DNA of 64,000 bases, from NCBI GenBank assembly GCA_922989275.2, contig OV277871.1:60781848-60845847 (forward strand). Direction: 5' to 3'. Below the pieces are notes generated by a model. The model was not told where the DNA came from. It ran no database searches and saw only the letters and a program-made list of their open reading frames with translations. Positions 46,925 through 58,879 of the stretch are shown here, piece by piece. Each line of letters begins with the position of its first letter. Position 1 is the first letter of the stretch. Source of the DNA: Gari tellinella (lineage: Eukaryota; Mollusca; Bivalvia; Cardiida; Psammobiidae). A program made the position numbers and the translations under genes.

Positions 46925-47470
46925 ATGTGTACTCACTTCAAGAAGTTCTTGAAGTCAGTACAACTTGGGTCATGTCCAACAAAGGCCAAGGTCATTTAGA
47001 GATAAAATCGGGTGAATTTAACATTGGAAATAACTTTAGAACTGTATGTGATGGAGACTGTATATTTGGAATGTGTACTCAACTCAATAAGTTCTTGAGC
47101 TCAGTACACTTTTGGTCATGTCCAACAAAGGTCAAGGTCATTTAAAGGTAATTTAGAGGTAAAATCAGGTGAATTCAACATTGGTCATAACTTTTGAACT
47201 GTATGTGATGGAGACTTTATATTTGGAATGTGTACTCAACTCAAGAAGTTCTTGAGCTCAGTACAACTTGGTCATGTCGGGCAAAGGTCAAGGTCATTTA
47301 GAGATAAAATCAGGTGAATTTAACATTGGACACAATTAAATTTTGGAACTGTATGTGATGGAGACTTAATATTTGGAATGTGTACTCAACTCAAGCAGTT
47401 CTTGAGCTCAGTACAACTTCATGTCAGACAAAGATTTAGGTACTTTAGAGGTAAATTAGAGTTTGTTCAA
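46925..47470. repeat. ~150-bp tandem array (about four units)
   Basis: GTACTCAACTCAAGAAGTTC recurs at about 46929, 47075, 47232 and 47382. Each unit also holds AAGGTCAAGGTCATTTAGAG and AACTGTATGTGATGGAGACT. No coding sequence. Confidence 0.75.
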
Positions 47471-48034
47471 TATTGACCATAACTCTGGTTGAAATCTAGA
47501 AAAAGATTTGTTTCTTTGTATATTTTCATCACAACAGCAGCAAGGAGTACCATACCTTCTGTATGATTATACCCCCACAAACAGAGTTTGAGGGGGGTAT
47601 ACTTGAATCAGCCTGTCGGTTGGTCGGTCGGCCATTGGTAGTTGGTCGGTCTGTCTGCAAAATCTTGTACTTTCAACTCCTCCTTCAGTTTCAACCTGAT
47701 TCATTTGATACTTGTTACTCAGGTGTAGTAGATGTGCAAGACACAAATTTCAGGTCTCTGTAACCTTGACCTTTGGCCTTGAAATTGGTCTTGAAATTGG
47801 CAAGCAAAATCTTGTACTTTGAACTCCTCCTTCACTTTCAACCTGATTCACTTGATACTTGGCATAAATGTTACCCAGGAGTAGTAGATGTGTAAGACAC
47901 AAATTTCAGGTCTCCTTGACCTTGACCTTTGGCCTTGAAATTGGCAGACAAAATCTCGTACTTTGAACTCCTCCTTCAATTTCAACCTGATTCACTTGAT
48001 ACTTGGCATAAATGTTACTCAGGAGTAGTATATG

Positions 48035-49803
48035 AGTTCAAAATGACATCTTGCAATATCTTGATAAGAATGAAATCACAATTCTGGTGATGCTTGACCT
48101 ATCTGCCGCATTCGACACAATTGATCATGAAACATTACTCAATCGCCTTGAAAAAGACTTCAAAATTATTGGAAACCCACTAAAGTGGATGACCTCATAC
48201 CTGACTGACCGTTACCAAACAGTCGCAGTAGATGGCGAATTATCTGCCCCAGTTCAAATGAAATATAGTGTGCTACAGGGGTCCTGGGGCCGAAGAACTA
48301 CATCTTGTACACAAAACCTGTCGGCTCAATTTGCAGAAATCATCAGCTGGATCATCACTTCTATGCAGATGATTCACAGTTATACTTGTCATTTAAGCCT
48401 AAAGACACATCTTGTCAACAAGAAGCCCTTTCAAAAGTCGAAGGGTGTCTAAAAGACATAGTATCATGGATGCACCAGAACATGTTGAAGCTGAACACTG
48501 ACAAAACTGAGGTCATACTGTTTCATTCAAAAAAGTTTAACGTTCCTGGAGATTTTCACGTACAAGTGGGAAACTCAAAAATCAAACCATCAGTATGTGT
48601 GAAGAATCTTGGTGCTAGATTAGATTCCCAAATGGATATGACACAGCACATTAACGCTGTGTGCAGGTCTGGCTACTCACAGCTGCAGCAGATAGGTCAT
48701 ATTAGACAGTACCTTTCTCCAGAAGCTACAAAGACCTTGATCAATTCTCTGGTCACTTCAAAAATTTACTACTGCAACTCACTGCTGTATGGGATTCCCC
48801 AAAACTCACTATGCAAACTACAGCGTGTGCAAAATACAGCAGCCCGCATCATTACCAGGATCTCTCGGTACAATCACATCACTCCAGTCTTGAAGGATCT
48901 TCACTGGCTTCCAGTTCAACACAGAATTGAATTCAAAATTCTGACACTCACATACAAAGCCATGTGCAATGATTCTCCAAGGTACATTGTCAATATGCTT
49001 GACGTGTATAAACCTCGAAGAGAGCTGCAGTCTGCGACTAAATCAGTATCGCTGGTTGTACCGAGGAGTCGTTTGGTGAGGTTTGGAGATAGAAGTTTCA
49101 TACATGCAGCCCCAAAGCTCTGGAACAGTCTACCATCAGACATTAGAGATGCAAGCTCAGTTGCAGTTTTTCAAAAAGCGTCTGAAAACACATTACTTTA
49201 ATATTTGTTATTAGAACACTGCTACCTATGCAAAATGTTCTTGCTGTAGATGTTGTGGGTCCAAATGGGAGTTCTGGAGTATTATCTGGTTTTTGGTCTC
49301 ATATAGAAATTTTTTTTTTTAGTTATTGTCACATGCTATTTTTCCTAGTTATGTTACATTGGGCGGCCTGCATTGGGCGTTCTGCTATTGTTTCTATCGG
49401 TCGGCATAAAGAAGCCATTTGCTTCGTTGCTCTTGATTGATGAGGTAATGCGATCGCCGTTTTGTGGGCTGTCTTCTGTATGTTTATTATGTTTATTTTA
49501 TATCTAATTGTAGTTATTTGTCTTTTCCTGGCGGCCTGCATTTGGGCGCTCTACTATTGTTTCTATCGGTCGACAATCAGAAGCCGGTTGCTTCATTGCC
49601 GATTGATGGGAGTAATGTGATCGCCATTTTGGGGGCTGTCTTTTATATGTTTATTCATGTTTATTTTAGATCTTATTGTAGTTATTTTGTCTTTTCTTGC
49701 TTTGTAGGTACATTTGTGTAACTTCATGTGAAGCGCTTTTGAACGCACTACCCCTGTGTGAAAAGAGCGCTATATAAATCTGGTATAATAATAATAATAT
49801 TAA
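48035..49803 (+). mobile_element. LINE insertion in K element, with 3' tail and 6-bp TSD
   Basis: Host repeat words stop at AGTAGTATATG (48034) and resume with TATATGTGCAAGACAC (49804), giving a TATATG duplication. The 3' UTR contains two ~172-bp tandem copies (49361-49532 and 49533-49705; CGGCCTGCATTGGGCG and CGGCCTGCATTTGGGCG). It ends GCGCTATATAAATCTGGTAT plus (AAT)n. Confidence 0.8.
48052..49201 (+). pseudogene. 5'-truncated CR1/L2-like LINE, RT part
   Basis: Begins within RT: VMLDLSAAFDTIDHETLLNR, a frameshift in the SVLQGS(V) motif at about 48280, then YTKPVGSICRNHQLDHH and the catalytic YADD (about 48362). NLGARLDSQMDMTQHI, then VQNTAARIITRISRYNHITP and FGDRSFIHAAPKLWNSLP follow, ending at TAA 49199-49201. 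It has only the one visible frameshift, so it is younger than the LINE at 14.5 kb, with which it shares domain order. The endonuclease is absent. Confidence 0.85.
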
Positions 49804-50433
49804 TATATGTGCAAGACACAAATTTCAGGTCTCTGTGACCTTGACTTCGGTCATCGGTCGGTCTGTCTGCAAAATCTTGTACTTTCAACTCCTCTTTCAG
49901 TTTCAAGCTGATTCATTTGATACTTGGCATAAATGTTACTCAGGTGTAGTAGATGTGTAAGACACAAATTTCAGGTCTCTGTGACCTTGACCTTGGCCTT
50001 TTGGCCTTGAAATTGGCAGGCAAAATCTCGTACTTTGAACTCCTGCTTCAATTTCAACCTGATTACTTGATACTTGGCAAAAATGTTACTCAGGAGTAGT
50101 ATATGTGCAAGACACAACTTTCAGGTCTCTGTGACCTTGACCTTTGCCCTTGAAATTGGTCTTGAAATTGGCAAGCAAAATCTTGTACTTTGAACTCCTC
50201 CTTCACTTTCAACCTGATTCCCTTGATACTTGGCATAAATGTTACTCAGGAGTAGTAGATGTGCAAGACACAAATTTCAAATCTCTGTGACCTTGACCTT
50301 TGGCCTTGAAATTGACCTTTGACCTTGGTTATGAAGAAAAAATTGTCCAGAGCATATCTATATTACCCTATCATCCATGATTACCAAACCTGGTGTGTTA
50401 TTATATGTTGGGATTGCAGAGTGTCATATACCA

Positions 50434-51603
50434 TTTTTAGCTCACCTGGCACGAAGTGCCAAGGTGAGCTTTTAGGATCGCTGGATGTCCGTCGTCCGTC
50501 TGTCTGTCTGAGCGCACGAAAGGTCCTTTGTTGGGTAGGGAGAACAATAGATTCCATTCATTCCGTGATTACCCTATTGTTATTGTTGGGTATTTTGTGT
50601 ACTGTTGGGTTATTTTAAACAAAAAATTTACCCAACAAATGCCCAACTGTGAGAACGTCTGTCTGTCCGTCCGTCTGTCCGTTCACAATTGGTTGTGAAC
50701 ACTCTAGCGGCTACAAATTTCATCCGATCTTCATGAAACTTGATGACAATGTTTGTCTTGATGAAATCTAGGTCAAGTTGGAATGTGGGACATGTCCGGT
50801 CAAAAACTAGGTCACTAGGTCAAATTATAGAAAAACCTTGTGAACACTCTAGGGTCTACAAATTTCATCCGATCTTCATGAAACTTGATGACAATGTTTG
50901 TCTTGATGAAATCTAGGTCAAGTTCAAATGTGGGTCATGTCCTGTCAAAAATTAGGTCACTAGGTCAAATTATAGAAAAACCTTGTGAACACTCTAGAAT
51001 CTACAAATCTCATTGGATCTTAATGAAACTTAGTCAGAATGTTTGCCTAATTGATATCTAGGTCAATTTCGAATATGAATTATGTCGGGTCAAAAACTAG
51101 GTCACTAGGTCAAAATGTTTGCCTCATTGATATTTAGGTCAAGTGTGAATGTGGGTCATGTCTGGTCAAAAACTAGGTCACTAGGTCAAATTATAGAAAA
51201 AACCTTGTGAATACTCTAGAGGCTACAAATTCCATTGAATTTTAATGCAACTTGGTCAGAATGTTTGCCTAATTGATATCTAGGTCAAGTTAAAATATGG
51301 GTCATGTCTGGTCAAAAACTGGGTCACTGCGTCAAGTCAAAGAAAAACAGTGTTAACCCTCTAGAGGCTACAAATCTCATTAGATCCAATGAAATATTTT
51401 CAGAATGTTTGCCTACATCAAATCGAGGTCAAAATCAAAATTGTGTCTGGTCAAAAACTAGGTCACTAGGTCAAATCATAGAAAAATCTTGTTAAAACTC
51501 TAGAGGTTGATTGTGGGTCATGTTCAGTCGTAATCTAGGTCATTATAGGTCAAGTTTTACATGGTGTACCGGGTGAGCGATTTAGGGCCAAGGTGGCCCT
51601 TGT
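50434..51603 (+). mobile_element. H6: hairpin-ended element, family B
   Basis: Same 5' hairpin as H3 (CTCACCTGGCAC/GTGCCAAGGTGAG). A TCTG/CCGT leader is interrupted by the insert at 50509-50654, then come 145-bp units (AAATTATAG at 50822 and 50967). The 3' end is GGGTGAGCGATTTAGGGCC and AAGGTGGCCCTTG. Inserted in the K element. Confidence 0.8.
50509..50654. repeat. Insert inside the H6 microsatellite
   Basis: About 146 bp between GTCTGTCTGTCTG and AACGTCTGTCTGTCCG. Contains TTTGTTGGGTA and two more TGTTGGGT words, then the complementary TTTACCCAACAAATGCCC. Organised like the insert at 43248-43408 and ends with the same AGAACGTC. Confidence 0.6.
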
Positions 51604-52224
51604 TAAGTCATTTTGACCTTGGCTTACACCTTTGACCTTATTGTAAAACCTTATTGAAAATGTCTGCAGAGTGTGACAGAGTGCTGTATAGTGGGGGTAT
51701 TTATCACCTTTAGTGATAGCCATTCTAGTTTAGTTTTACAGCCAAATGAATACATTTCAGTGACAAAGCACTTCGGTGCATATGTCACTAACTATGACAC
51801 CGTTCTTGTATTTTTAGCTCATCGGAGCTAGCTCAGGGTGAGCTTTTGCAATCCTTGAATGTCCGGCTTCCGTCGTTCGTCGTCAACAATTTTAGTGTTT
51901 ACACTCTAGAGGCCACAATATTTATCTAATCTTTCTCAAACTTGCTCAGATTGTATATGACCATAAGAGTTCGAATGAGTTTGATTATGGTTGAAATCGG
52001 AATAATAGTTCAGGAGTTATCTACCTTTGAATTGCTGAAAACGCCATATTTAACAGTGTTTACACTCTATAGGCCACAATATTTATTCAATCTTTCTCAG
52101 ACTTGCTCAGATTGTATATTTCTATAAAAGTTCGGATGAGTTCGATTATGGTTGAAATCAGACTAATAGGTCAGGGGTAATATACCTTTGAATTGCTGAA
52201 AATGCCATATTTAAGGGTGTTTAC

Positions 52225-53374
52225 TAGTGGTGATCCGATTGTCGCTACGTCGCCGACAATCAGTTGTTAACTTCAAACACAGCGAAAATCGATTGACATT
52301 TTCTCTCTTTTGCGACGTCGCAAATCTATTTATAATGTTTAAAGATAGAAAAGATTTTCAAGAATGGTTTTGAAAAGATAGGAAATTAACGTTTTGCTCC
52401 GGAAGAGCAAATCCTCAACGTCCGATTATATTTTAAAACATCTTGTGACGTTGACATTATAGCACGATGTAGTTGAGTTGTTAATTCTTTATGTTGTAAG
52501 CGGCTATGACGTAAATAAATATGGCAGCCTCCATGGTAGTTGATGTTGTCACATACACTGACTTCTTAGATACTGTGTCGCTGAAGAGTGTAAGTTTGTT
52601 ATACCAAACCGTTGATTTATTGATTTAAACGGTGCAAATGACATGCTATTAAACATATAAGCTGAAGTAAGCCTTGGTTGGAAATGATTATAAAAGCACG
52701 GAAAAAAGCAATTCCGTGAACTTAGAAAACAAGAAATGCGTCAAACAAGGCAAGCTAGATATGTCTTTAGAAACTATGATTTAGGCTTACTCTATATACG
52801 TGTGTATGTATTTTATTCATGTCAGTCGTATTTCTGGACAATGAGGAACATCAGTTTGTGTATGCACCAAATCACATGCATAAACATAAAGTACATGTAT
52901 AGCGTTAATTCATTCTTGCTTCATATTGTCATAACGTAGGTGCTCAATGTGTATTGAAACCATTTTGTATCATAAACTAAGGATAATGGAGCAGTGTAAT
53001 TTCAGTGAAAATGTTTATCTCACTTTATGATTATGTAGTTAGTAACAGTTACAGTAAGTGATGAAATATATATTTTTTCATTTTCCAAATGTTAAAAGTG
53101 TTGATGAAGAGTTCTACTATTACTATGTTTAATTTAAAGGTACTGGTTGCTAATGTTGGAGACAGTCTCAAAGGGTTTAGTTAATTATTCAAATGTACCT
53201 CACATTTGCAAAACATAATCTACATTTATGTGTGACTTCACCATTGTAACATAATTTTTGTGCTGTAAGGCCACCTTTCGGTCAACCGATTAGTAATCGG
53301 AAAGTTATCGATTGAGACCCAACCGATAGAACCGATAATCGGTTGGTCATTTTCGCAACCGATTACCACCACTA
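52225..53374. mobile_element. hAT-like element inside H7
   Basis: 1150 bp. The left end TAGTGGTGATCCGATTGTCG and right end CGCAACCGATTACCACCACTA form imperfect inverted repeats. 8-bp flanks GTGTTTAC (52217-52224) and CTGTTTAC (53375-53382) differ at one base. The 8-bp duplication and YAGTGGTG ends fit the hAT superfamily. Subterminal CCGAT/ATCGG words are dense at 53285-53365. Most of a transposase is missing. Confidence 0.7.
52521..52589 (+). other. Candidate first exon carried by the hAT-like element
   Basis: ATGGCAGCC at 52521 opens 23 codons (MAASMVVDVVTYTDFLDTVS then LKS) ending at AGT|GTAAGTTT, a strong donor consensus. The reading fits a transposase first exon left after internal deletion, or a captured host exon. 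It is on the FMR1 strand and could in principle be exonised. No homology is recognised. Confidence 0.3.
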
Positions 53375-54389
53375 CTGTTTACACTCTATCGGCCACAATA
53401 TTTGTCCAACCTTTCTTAAACTTGCCCAGATTGTATATTACCATAAGAGCTCAAATGAGTTCAATTATGGTTGAAATCGGCTCTACAGATCAAGAGTTAT
53501 CTACCTTTGAATTGCTGAAAATGCCATATTTAACAGTGTTTACACTCTAGAGGCCACAATTTTAATCCAATCTATCTAAAACTTGCTCAGATTGTGTATG
53601 ACCATAAGAGTTCAAATGAGTTTGATTATGGTTGAAATCAAACTTAATGTGTCGTGAACTATCTAGCTTTGAAATTGAATTGCTGAAAATGCCATATTTA
53701 AGGGTGTTTACACTCTATCGGCCACAATATTTATCCAATCTTTTTCAAACTTGCTCAGTTGTATATGACCATAAGAGTTCAGATGGATGAGATTATGGTT
53801 GAAATCAGACCAATAGGTCAAGAGTTATCGACCTTTGAATTGCTGAAAATGCCATATTTAACGGTTTTTACACTCTAGCGCCCGCTATTTTTATCAAGTC
53901 TTTTTCAAACTTCTTCAGATTGTATATTACTATAAGAGTTCGAATAAGTGTGATTATGGTTGAAATCAGACCAATAGGTCAAGAGTTATCTGCCCTTGAA
54001 TAGCTGAAAATGCTATTTCTAACAGGGTAGATACTCTTGAAACTACAGTTTTCAATGGATTTTGATTATACTTGCACACAAAGTATACAGTTATAAGTTC
54101 TCGAAGCAGTGCAATTATTGTTGAAATCTTATTATTGTGGCAATAGTTATCTGCCCTTGATATACTTTGAAAAGCTAGAAAAGGCTTCATTTCAGTATTG
54201 TTTAGGCTCTAGTTATCAGCCCTTATTGTACTCTACCATACTAAGAATTATGAGATTGTATTCCAAAATTGTTTACATGCTATACTACAAATTTGAATGG
54301 ATTTAGATTAAAATGGGTGAAACAGAAAGGTAAAACTATCAGGCTTCAGTACAAGAGGTGAACGATATCAGGGCCTTCAGGCCCTCTTG

Positions 54390-55247
54390 TTTATGCCCCG
54401 TGCATTTAGAGGCATATAGTCTGTCCTTCCGTAGCAAGGTTCACTAGATTTTGCCGTTTCAATTAGCACCAATTCTGCTTTCTCAAATCCTTGGATACTT
54501 ATACAGTTGTTGCCTTGGACCATTCCCAATATACCAATATTACTTTACCTTGATTTTGACCTTGACTGTGAACTAATTTAGACTTCTGAAGAATATTTTA
54601 AATGGGCTATTTCTTGCTTAACTAGATTTTACCGTTTCATCTTGTGTCAAAACTACTTACTACAATGCTTTGATACATTTACAGTTTTTGTCTTGGACCA
54701 ATACCAAATCACCCATTTTACTGTTACCCAACCTCAATTTAGCTTTGACCTTGACCTTATTTGGACTAAACCGTCAAAAAGCCTGTACACCCTGCTGAAT
54801 TACGGTGTAACTAATATTATCAGTATAATAAATCAGACAGCTAACCAGACAAACAAGTATATGTGTCCTTTAATCTATCAACTGCTAATAGTGTATTTAA
54901 CACTTTTAATAACTGTAGATCCTGATCAGACAGCCCCTTAAAACTGTTTGATTAAGGTTTGCACTGCTTCCATCTAGGACATGGGTCTGTCTGCACCCAT
55001 GCCTAAAGAAAATTAAATTATTAACCAATGTGATAGGTTGTTGTAATTAATTGTAGTGTGCACTGGGCAGACATTATTCAGCAGGAGAAGGGTTAAGGCT
55101 TCATTCCACATTCTTTACAGAGATTGTTGGTTTTGTCTGTGCATGACTCTCATAATGCTTTATTTACTAAATAAACATTGTCTTCTCAAAATGACATCTG
55201 CAATAATTCTTAACTTAACCCTTTCCTTGTTACATGGTATTCAAAGA
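54390..55247. other. FMR1 intron 3, no gene
   Basis: Contains TTTGACCTTGACCTT words at about 54545 and 54738, and relics of the GATCCTGATCAGAC hairpin family at 54917-54960. No coding sequence. Confidence 0.45.
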
Positions 55248-56357
55248 TCATTAGCTCACCTGAGCCAAAGGCTCAAGGTGAGCTATTGGGATGGCCCTGT
55301 GTCCGTCGTCCGTCGTGGTGCGTTGTCCGTAGTCGTTAACAATTGACATCTCCTCCTATACCGCTTGACAGATTTCAACCAAACTTCACAGGAATGTTCC
55401 TTGGGTCAAGCTCTTTCAAATGTGTTCAAAGAATCAAAAACAATGTAGAACTCTGGTTGCCATGGCAACCAAAGTGAAAAAATAAGGAAATCTTAAAAAA
55501 TCTTCTTGTCTGAAACTACATGGGCCAGAGCTTAGATATTTGGCACATAGCATTATCTACAGGTCCTCTATCAAGTTTGTTCAAATTATGCCCCTGGGGT
55601 CAAAATTGGCCCGCCCGGGGGGTCACAGTTTTACATAGAGTTATATCGTGAAATTTTCAAACGTCTTCTCTTCTGAAACTAATATGGCTAGAGCTTAGAT
55701 ATTTGGCATGGTGACACTTCTAGATGTCCTTTACCTAATTTGTTCAAATGGTTCTGGTCGGTTGCATATCTAGGTCACAGGAGCTAAAAATAGATTTTTT
55801 TCAATGAAAACTTAAAAAATCTTCTTGTCTGAAACTACAAGGGCCAGAGCCTAGATATTTGGCACCTAGCATCGGCTTCAGGTCCTCTATCAAGTTTTTC
55901 CAAATTATGCCCCTGGGATCAAAATTGGCCCCGCCCCGGGGGTCACAGTAATAATACCAAGGACAAATAGCCAATATTTGCAAACAGTTTGGATCCAGAT
56001 CAGACACAACATAATGCTGCATCTAATCTGGATGCAAACTATTTGCCACTCATTTACCTACTTTACATTTTCTAAATTGATTTTTTGTACATTTTTCACA
56101 TACAGTAGGTTTTAAGCAGACATCATTTCAGTATGATAAAGGTAAGCCATGCAGTAGCTACTAGATGAATCTCCAGCTATTGCATAATATTTGACCTCAG
56201 TGACTGACCAACAGAACTGGTGGTGTCTGCTGAACATGTTGTCTGCTAAAGTTTAGAAATGGTTCAGTCTGCTTCAAACTTAGAGAAACAGGATCTGGAA
56301 GTGATCCACCGACAGTTATGTAATTATGTCTTATCCCATATTTATACATATGTTTAA
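55248..56357 (+). mobile_element. H8, left part (5' hairpin, family A then D)
   Basis: 5' hairpin CTCACCTGAGCC/GGCTCAAGGTGAG. Family A words (GGTTGCCATGGCAACC at about 55454) switch after GGGGGTCACAGT at about 55948 to the family D body of H2, including a GGATCCAGATCAGAC hairpin at 55972-56046. Interrupted at TTAA 56354-56357; continues at 61820. Confidence 0.75.
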
Positions 56358-56484
56358 GGCCTTTGGCTACCGGAAGTCGGTCTTGCGGGCGAGCGGATAT
56401 GCGTCTGGACGACACAGACTTTTTTCGTACGTGTTTATACTAGAAAATTTATATAAAGGAAATGTTGATACGAATTAGTATAAT

Positions 56485-56690
56485 CCTTCATAGCGCAGTT
56501 AGTATAGTGGTTGACTATAGTGGTTGACTAGCAATCCAAAGGTCATAGGTTCGAGACCCATCCGATCCAAATATTTTTTTTAAGTGTCCGATTTATTGAC
56601 TTGTCAATCCATAACGCAGTAATCAAGACACATGTTATGTTTAGTCTTCGTTAATTAGTACTAGTGATGTTTACGGTCCAAGTATATGTC
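56485..56690 (+). ncRNA. tRNA-derived SINE, copy 2
   Basis: Head TAGCGCAGTTAGTATAGTGG with an internal duplication of TATAGTGGTTGAC, loop CTAGCAA, B box GGTTCGAGACC. Body GTCCGATTTATTGACTTGTC and AATCCATAACGCAGTAATCA. Homologous to 42500-42674 (opposite strand). Confidence 0.7.
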
Positions 56691-56969
56691 AACTTACCTG
56701 TACGTTTTAGTTTAATGACTTACAAGTCAATTAAATCGGTATACATGTAAACGATTTGATCGAACTATAAAGCCACACAGTGAAGCTTATCAATACGCTA
56801 ACCTTTTCAAGATCGATATTGCCCATTATAATTATGTTCAAACAATATAATAAACCTTGTATGCAAGTCCATGAATAAATAATAATGCATTTTAATGACA
56901 AAGTTTTAATTCTAAGGTAGGTAACTGTATCTAAACAACAAATATCCCACATTTTAATAAGAAAATATG

Positions 56970-57720
56970 TTATAATAGTCCGGTTGCCAACCCCCTGATT
57001 TTTCGATAAGCGTGTTTTGCCGTCCGTACAAAGTTTTTTTGCTGTTTCTATACCTCTGAGGTGTGCTCTTTAAGAATCTGAATGATGCCACTCTGGCACC
57101 TTTGGGCAATCCGCACAATATGCAAATTAAGGCCGCCATTACTGAAAATCTTGTTTTCGTCAATATCTCAGAAACTATGCATGGTATCAACATAATTTTG
57201 GTGTCTATCCCAATGTTTTGAGGGGTAAAGAATCAGATAAAGCTATTTTAGTAACGATCACTGCGATATTTTGTGCTGAATAGGCATAATTAGGCAGCCA
57301 TTACTGAAAATCTCGTTTTCGTTATTATCTCAGTGCCCGTGCATGGTAGCAAACTAATGTTGGTGTCTATCTCCATGTTTTGAGGAGTAAAGAATCAGAT
57401 TAAGCCATTTTAGTAAAGATCACACCAATAGTTTGTGCTGAATGGGCATATTGAGGCAGCCATTACTGAAAATCTCGTTTTCGTTATTATCTCAGTGCCC
57501 GTGCATGGTAGCAAACTAATGTTGGTGTCTATCTCCATGTTTTTAGGGGTAAAGAATCAGATTAAGCCATTTTAGTAAAGATCACACCAACAATGTGTAC
57601 TTAATAGGCATATTTATGCAGCCATTACTGAAAATCTCATTTTTGTCAGTATCTCAAAATTATTTTAGTTTCAATCCCAATGTTGCGAGAGGTTAAGAAT
57701 CAGATTAACCCCTTACTGAT
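56970..57720. repeat. Left inverted arm with four 162-bp tandem units
   Basis: The first ~220 bp (from TATAATAGTCCGGTTGCC) is the inverse of 61160-61390 with about 90% identity. Then a unit starting GCAGCCATTACTGAAAATCT recurs at 57132, 57294, 57456 and 57618, exactly 162 bp apart. The minus-strand frame 56954-57193 and plus-strand frame 61157-61435 encode the same peptide only because the arms are inverted copies. Confidence 0.9.
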
Positions 57721-58147
57721 GAAAGAAATTGTTGTCTGCTAAAGTTTTCGTCTGCTTCAATTTTCAAACTTCTTCAAAGTCGCTCAAAATTGGTGAAGCT
57801 TTTCTGCAAAATATGCAAAAGAATGACCGGCATTATTGATGCGACGGTCGAGTCTACGTTCTCCTTGTGTCGTATGTCTGGTGCGTGTTCATCATTTATA
57901 TAAGAGTATTAAAAGAATGGCCATACCTCAGCTAGCTTAAGAATTCTTAGGTTCATTTTTTGACAATATAGATACATTCTAAGTTCCTTTTCAATAGTGT
58001 AACGACCACAAAATTAGGATGATGCTGACAGTGATATTTACTCTTGAATTTAATTAGTCCTTACGGTAGCCGACAACAATGTAAAGTCGTACTTTATCCC
58101 TAACCGAATATAATAAAAGACTGATACACGCACAAACACCGCGGCAG

Positions 58148-58214
58148 ACGTGGTCCAGTAGTAGCACACTCGACTACAATGCCAAGGGTTGTGAGTTTGA
58201 TCCCCCGCTGGACC
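58148..58214 (+). ncRNA. tRNA-like SINE head
   Basis: TGGTCCAGTAGTAGCACAC as A-box region and GTTTGATCCCC as B box, closed by GGTCCAG/CTGGACC complementarity. Followed by an A-rich tail near 58375. Resembles 60304-60380, so it is a second SINE family. Confidence 0.5.
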
Positions 58215-58879
58215 AAGTCCTTTGGATGAGACTTTATACTAGGCATATAAAAAACCAGAGAACCCTGTCGAAAGTAAGAGTAAGACATCGTGCCCAGGTT
58301 TCTGTACCCGCTGCCCTCTCTTTTGGATGTCCAATTAGCCCATATAATGCAGAAAAGGATGTTTACAAACAAATAAACAAAAAATCGGTCAGTTGTTGCT
58401 TTGCGGTCAAAGGAGGCACACAGAAATATAGCTCTAGATTTTAGGCGGTTGGTTTAGACAGTATACTTGTACTTTGAAGTAGTGCAGAGTATCAAGGTGA
58501 AAGTCAGAAATATATATAGTTCTGTTAGTGTAGCTTAGCTGAGTCCGAAAAGTGAAACATTCAAACCGTGACTGGGCGCTTGTAGGTCATACACATCGCC
58601 CGTGCTCGTCTGAATTGCCGGACCATAGGCAAAAAAGGCACTGAGCATCATACACTCAGGAAAGTCCATCAATAGTCAATTATCAAATTGTTGATGATCA
58701 GCCGTTGATCGTCATAAGAGCTGAGCTATTTGAGTATATCTCATCAACTACATTAGCTGGGCACCTATGGCTCAACTGTAGGGTCTCGTTGGTAGTTAAG
58801 TGAGGGGATCGGAGACCCATACCTGATCCATACAGGCAGGAACACACGCTGCACAACTCCTCAGGTTAAGAATTCAGAG

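Larger units (their letters stand above)
47567..51703. mobile_element. K element: TATACCCCCAC-ended tandem-repeat element with two insertions
   Basis: The left end TTATACCCCCACAAACAGAG folds with TTTGAGGGGGGTATA. The right end is GTGGGGGTATTTAT (51691-51704). The interior begins with GGTCGGTCGG microsatellite-like DNA and then a ~150-bp array with TGTGACCTTGACCTTTGGCC and ACTCAGGAGTAGTAGATGTG. Removing the LINE (48035-49803) and H6 (50434-51603) leaves about 1.2 kb. Architecture parallels the H elements. No protein. Confidence 0.6.
51811..54389 (+). mobile_element. H7: hairpin-ended element, family C (161-bp array), split by a hAT-like element
   Basis: Starts TTTTTAGCTCATCGGAGCTA with a degenerate 5' stem. 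Tandem units of about 161 bp follow (ACACTCTA at 51901, 52062, 53381, 53542, 53710, 53870) with ACTTGCTCAGATTGTATATG and GAATTGCTGAAAATGCCATA. The 3' end is GGTGAACGATATCAGGGCC and TTCAGGCCCTCTTG, the same hairpin as H1. Confidence 0.75.
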
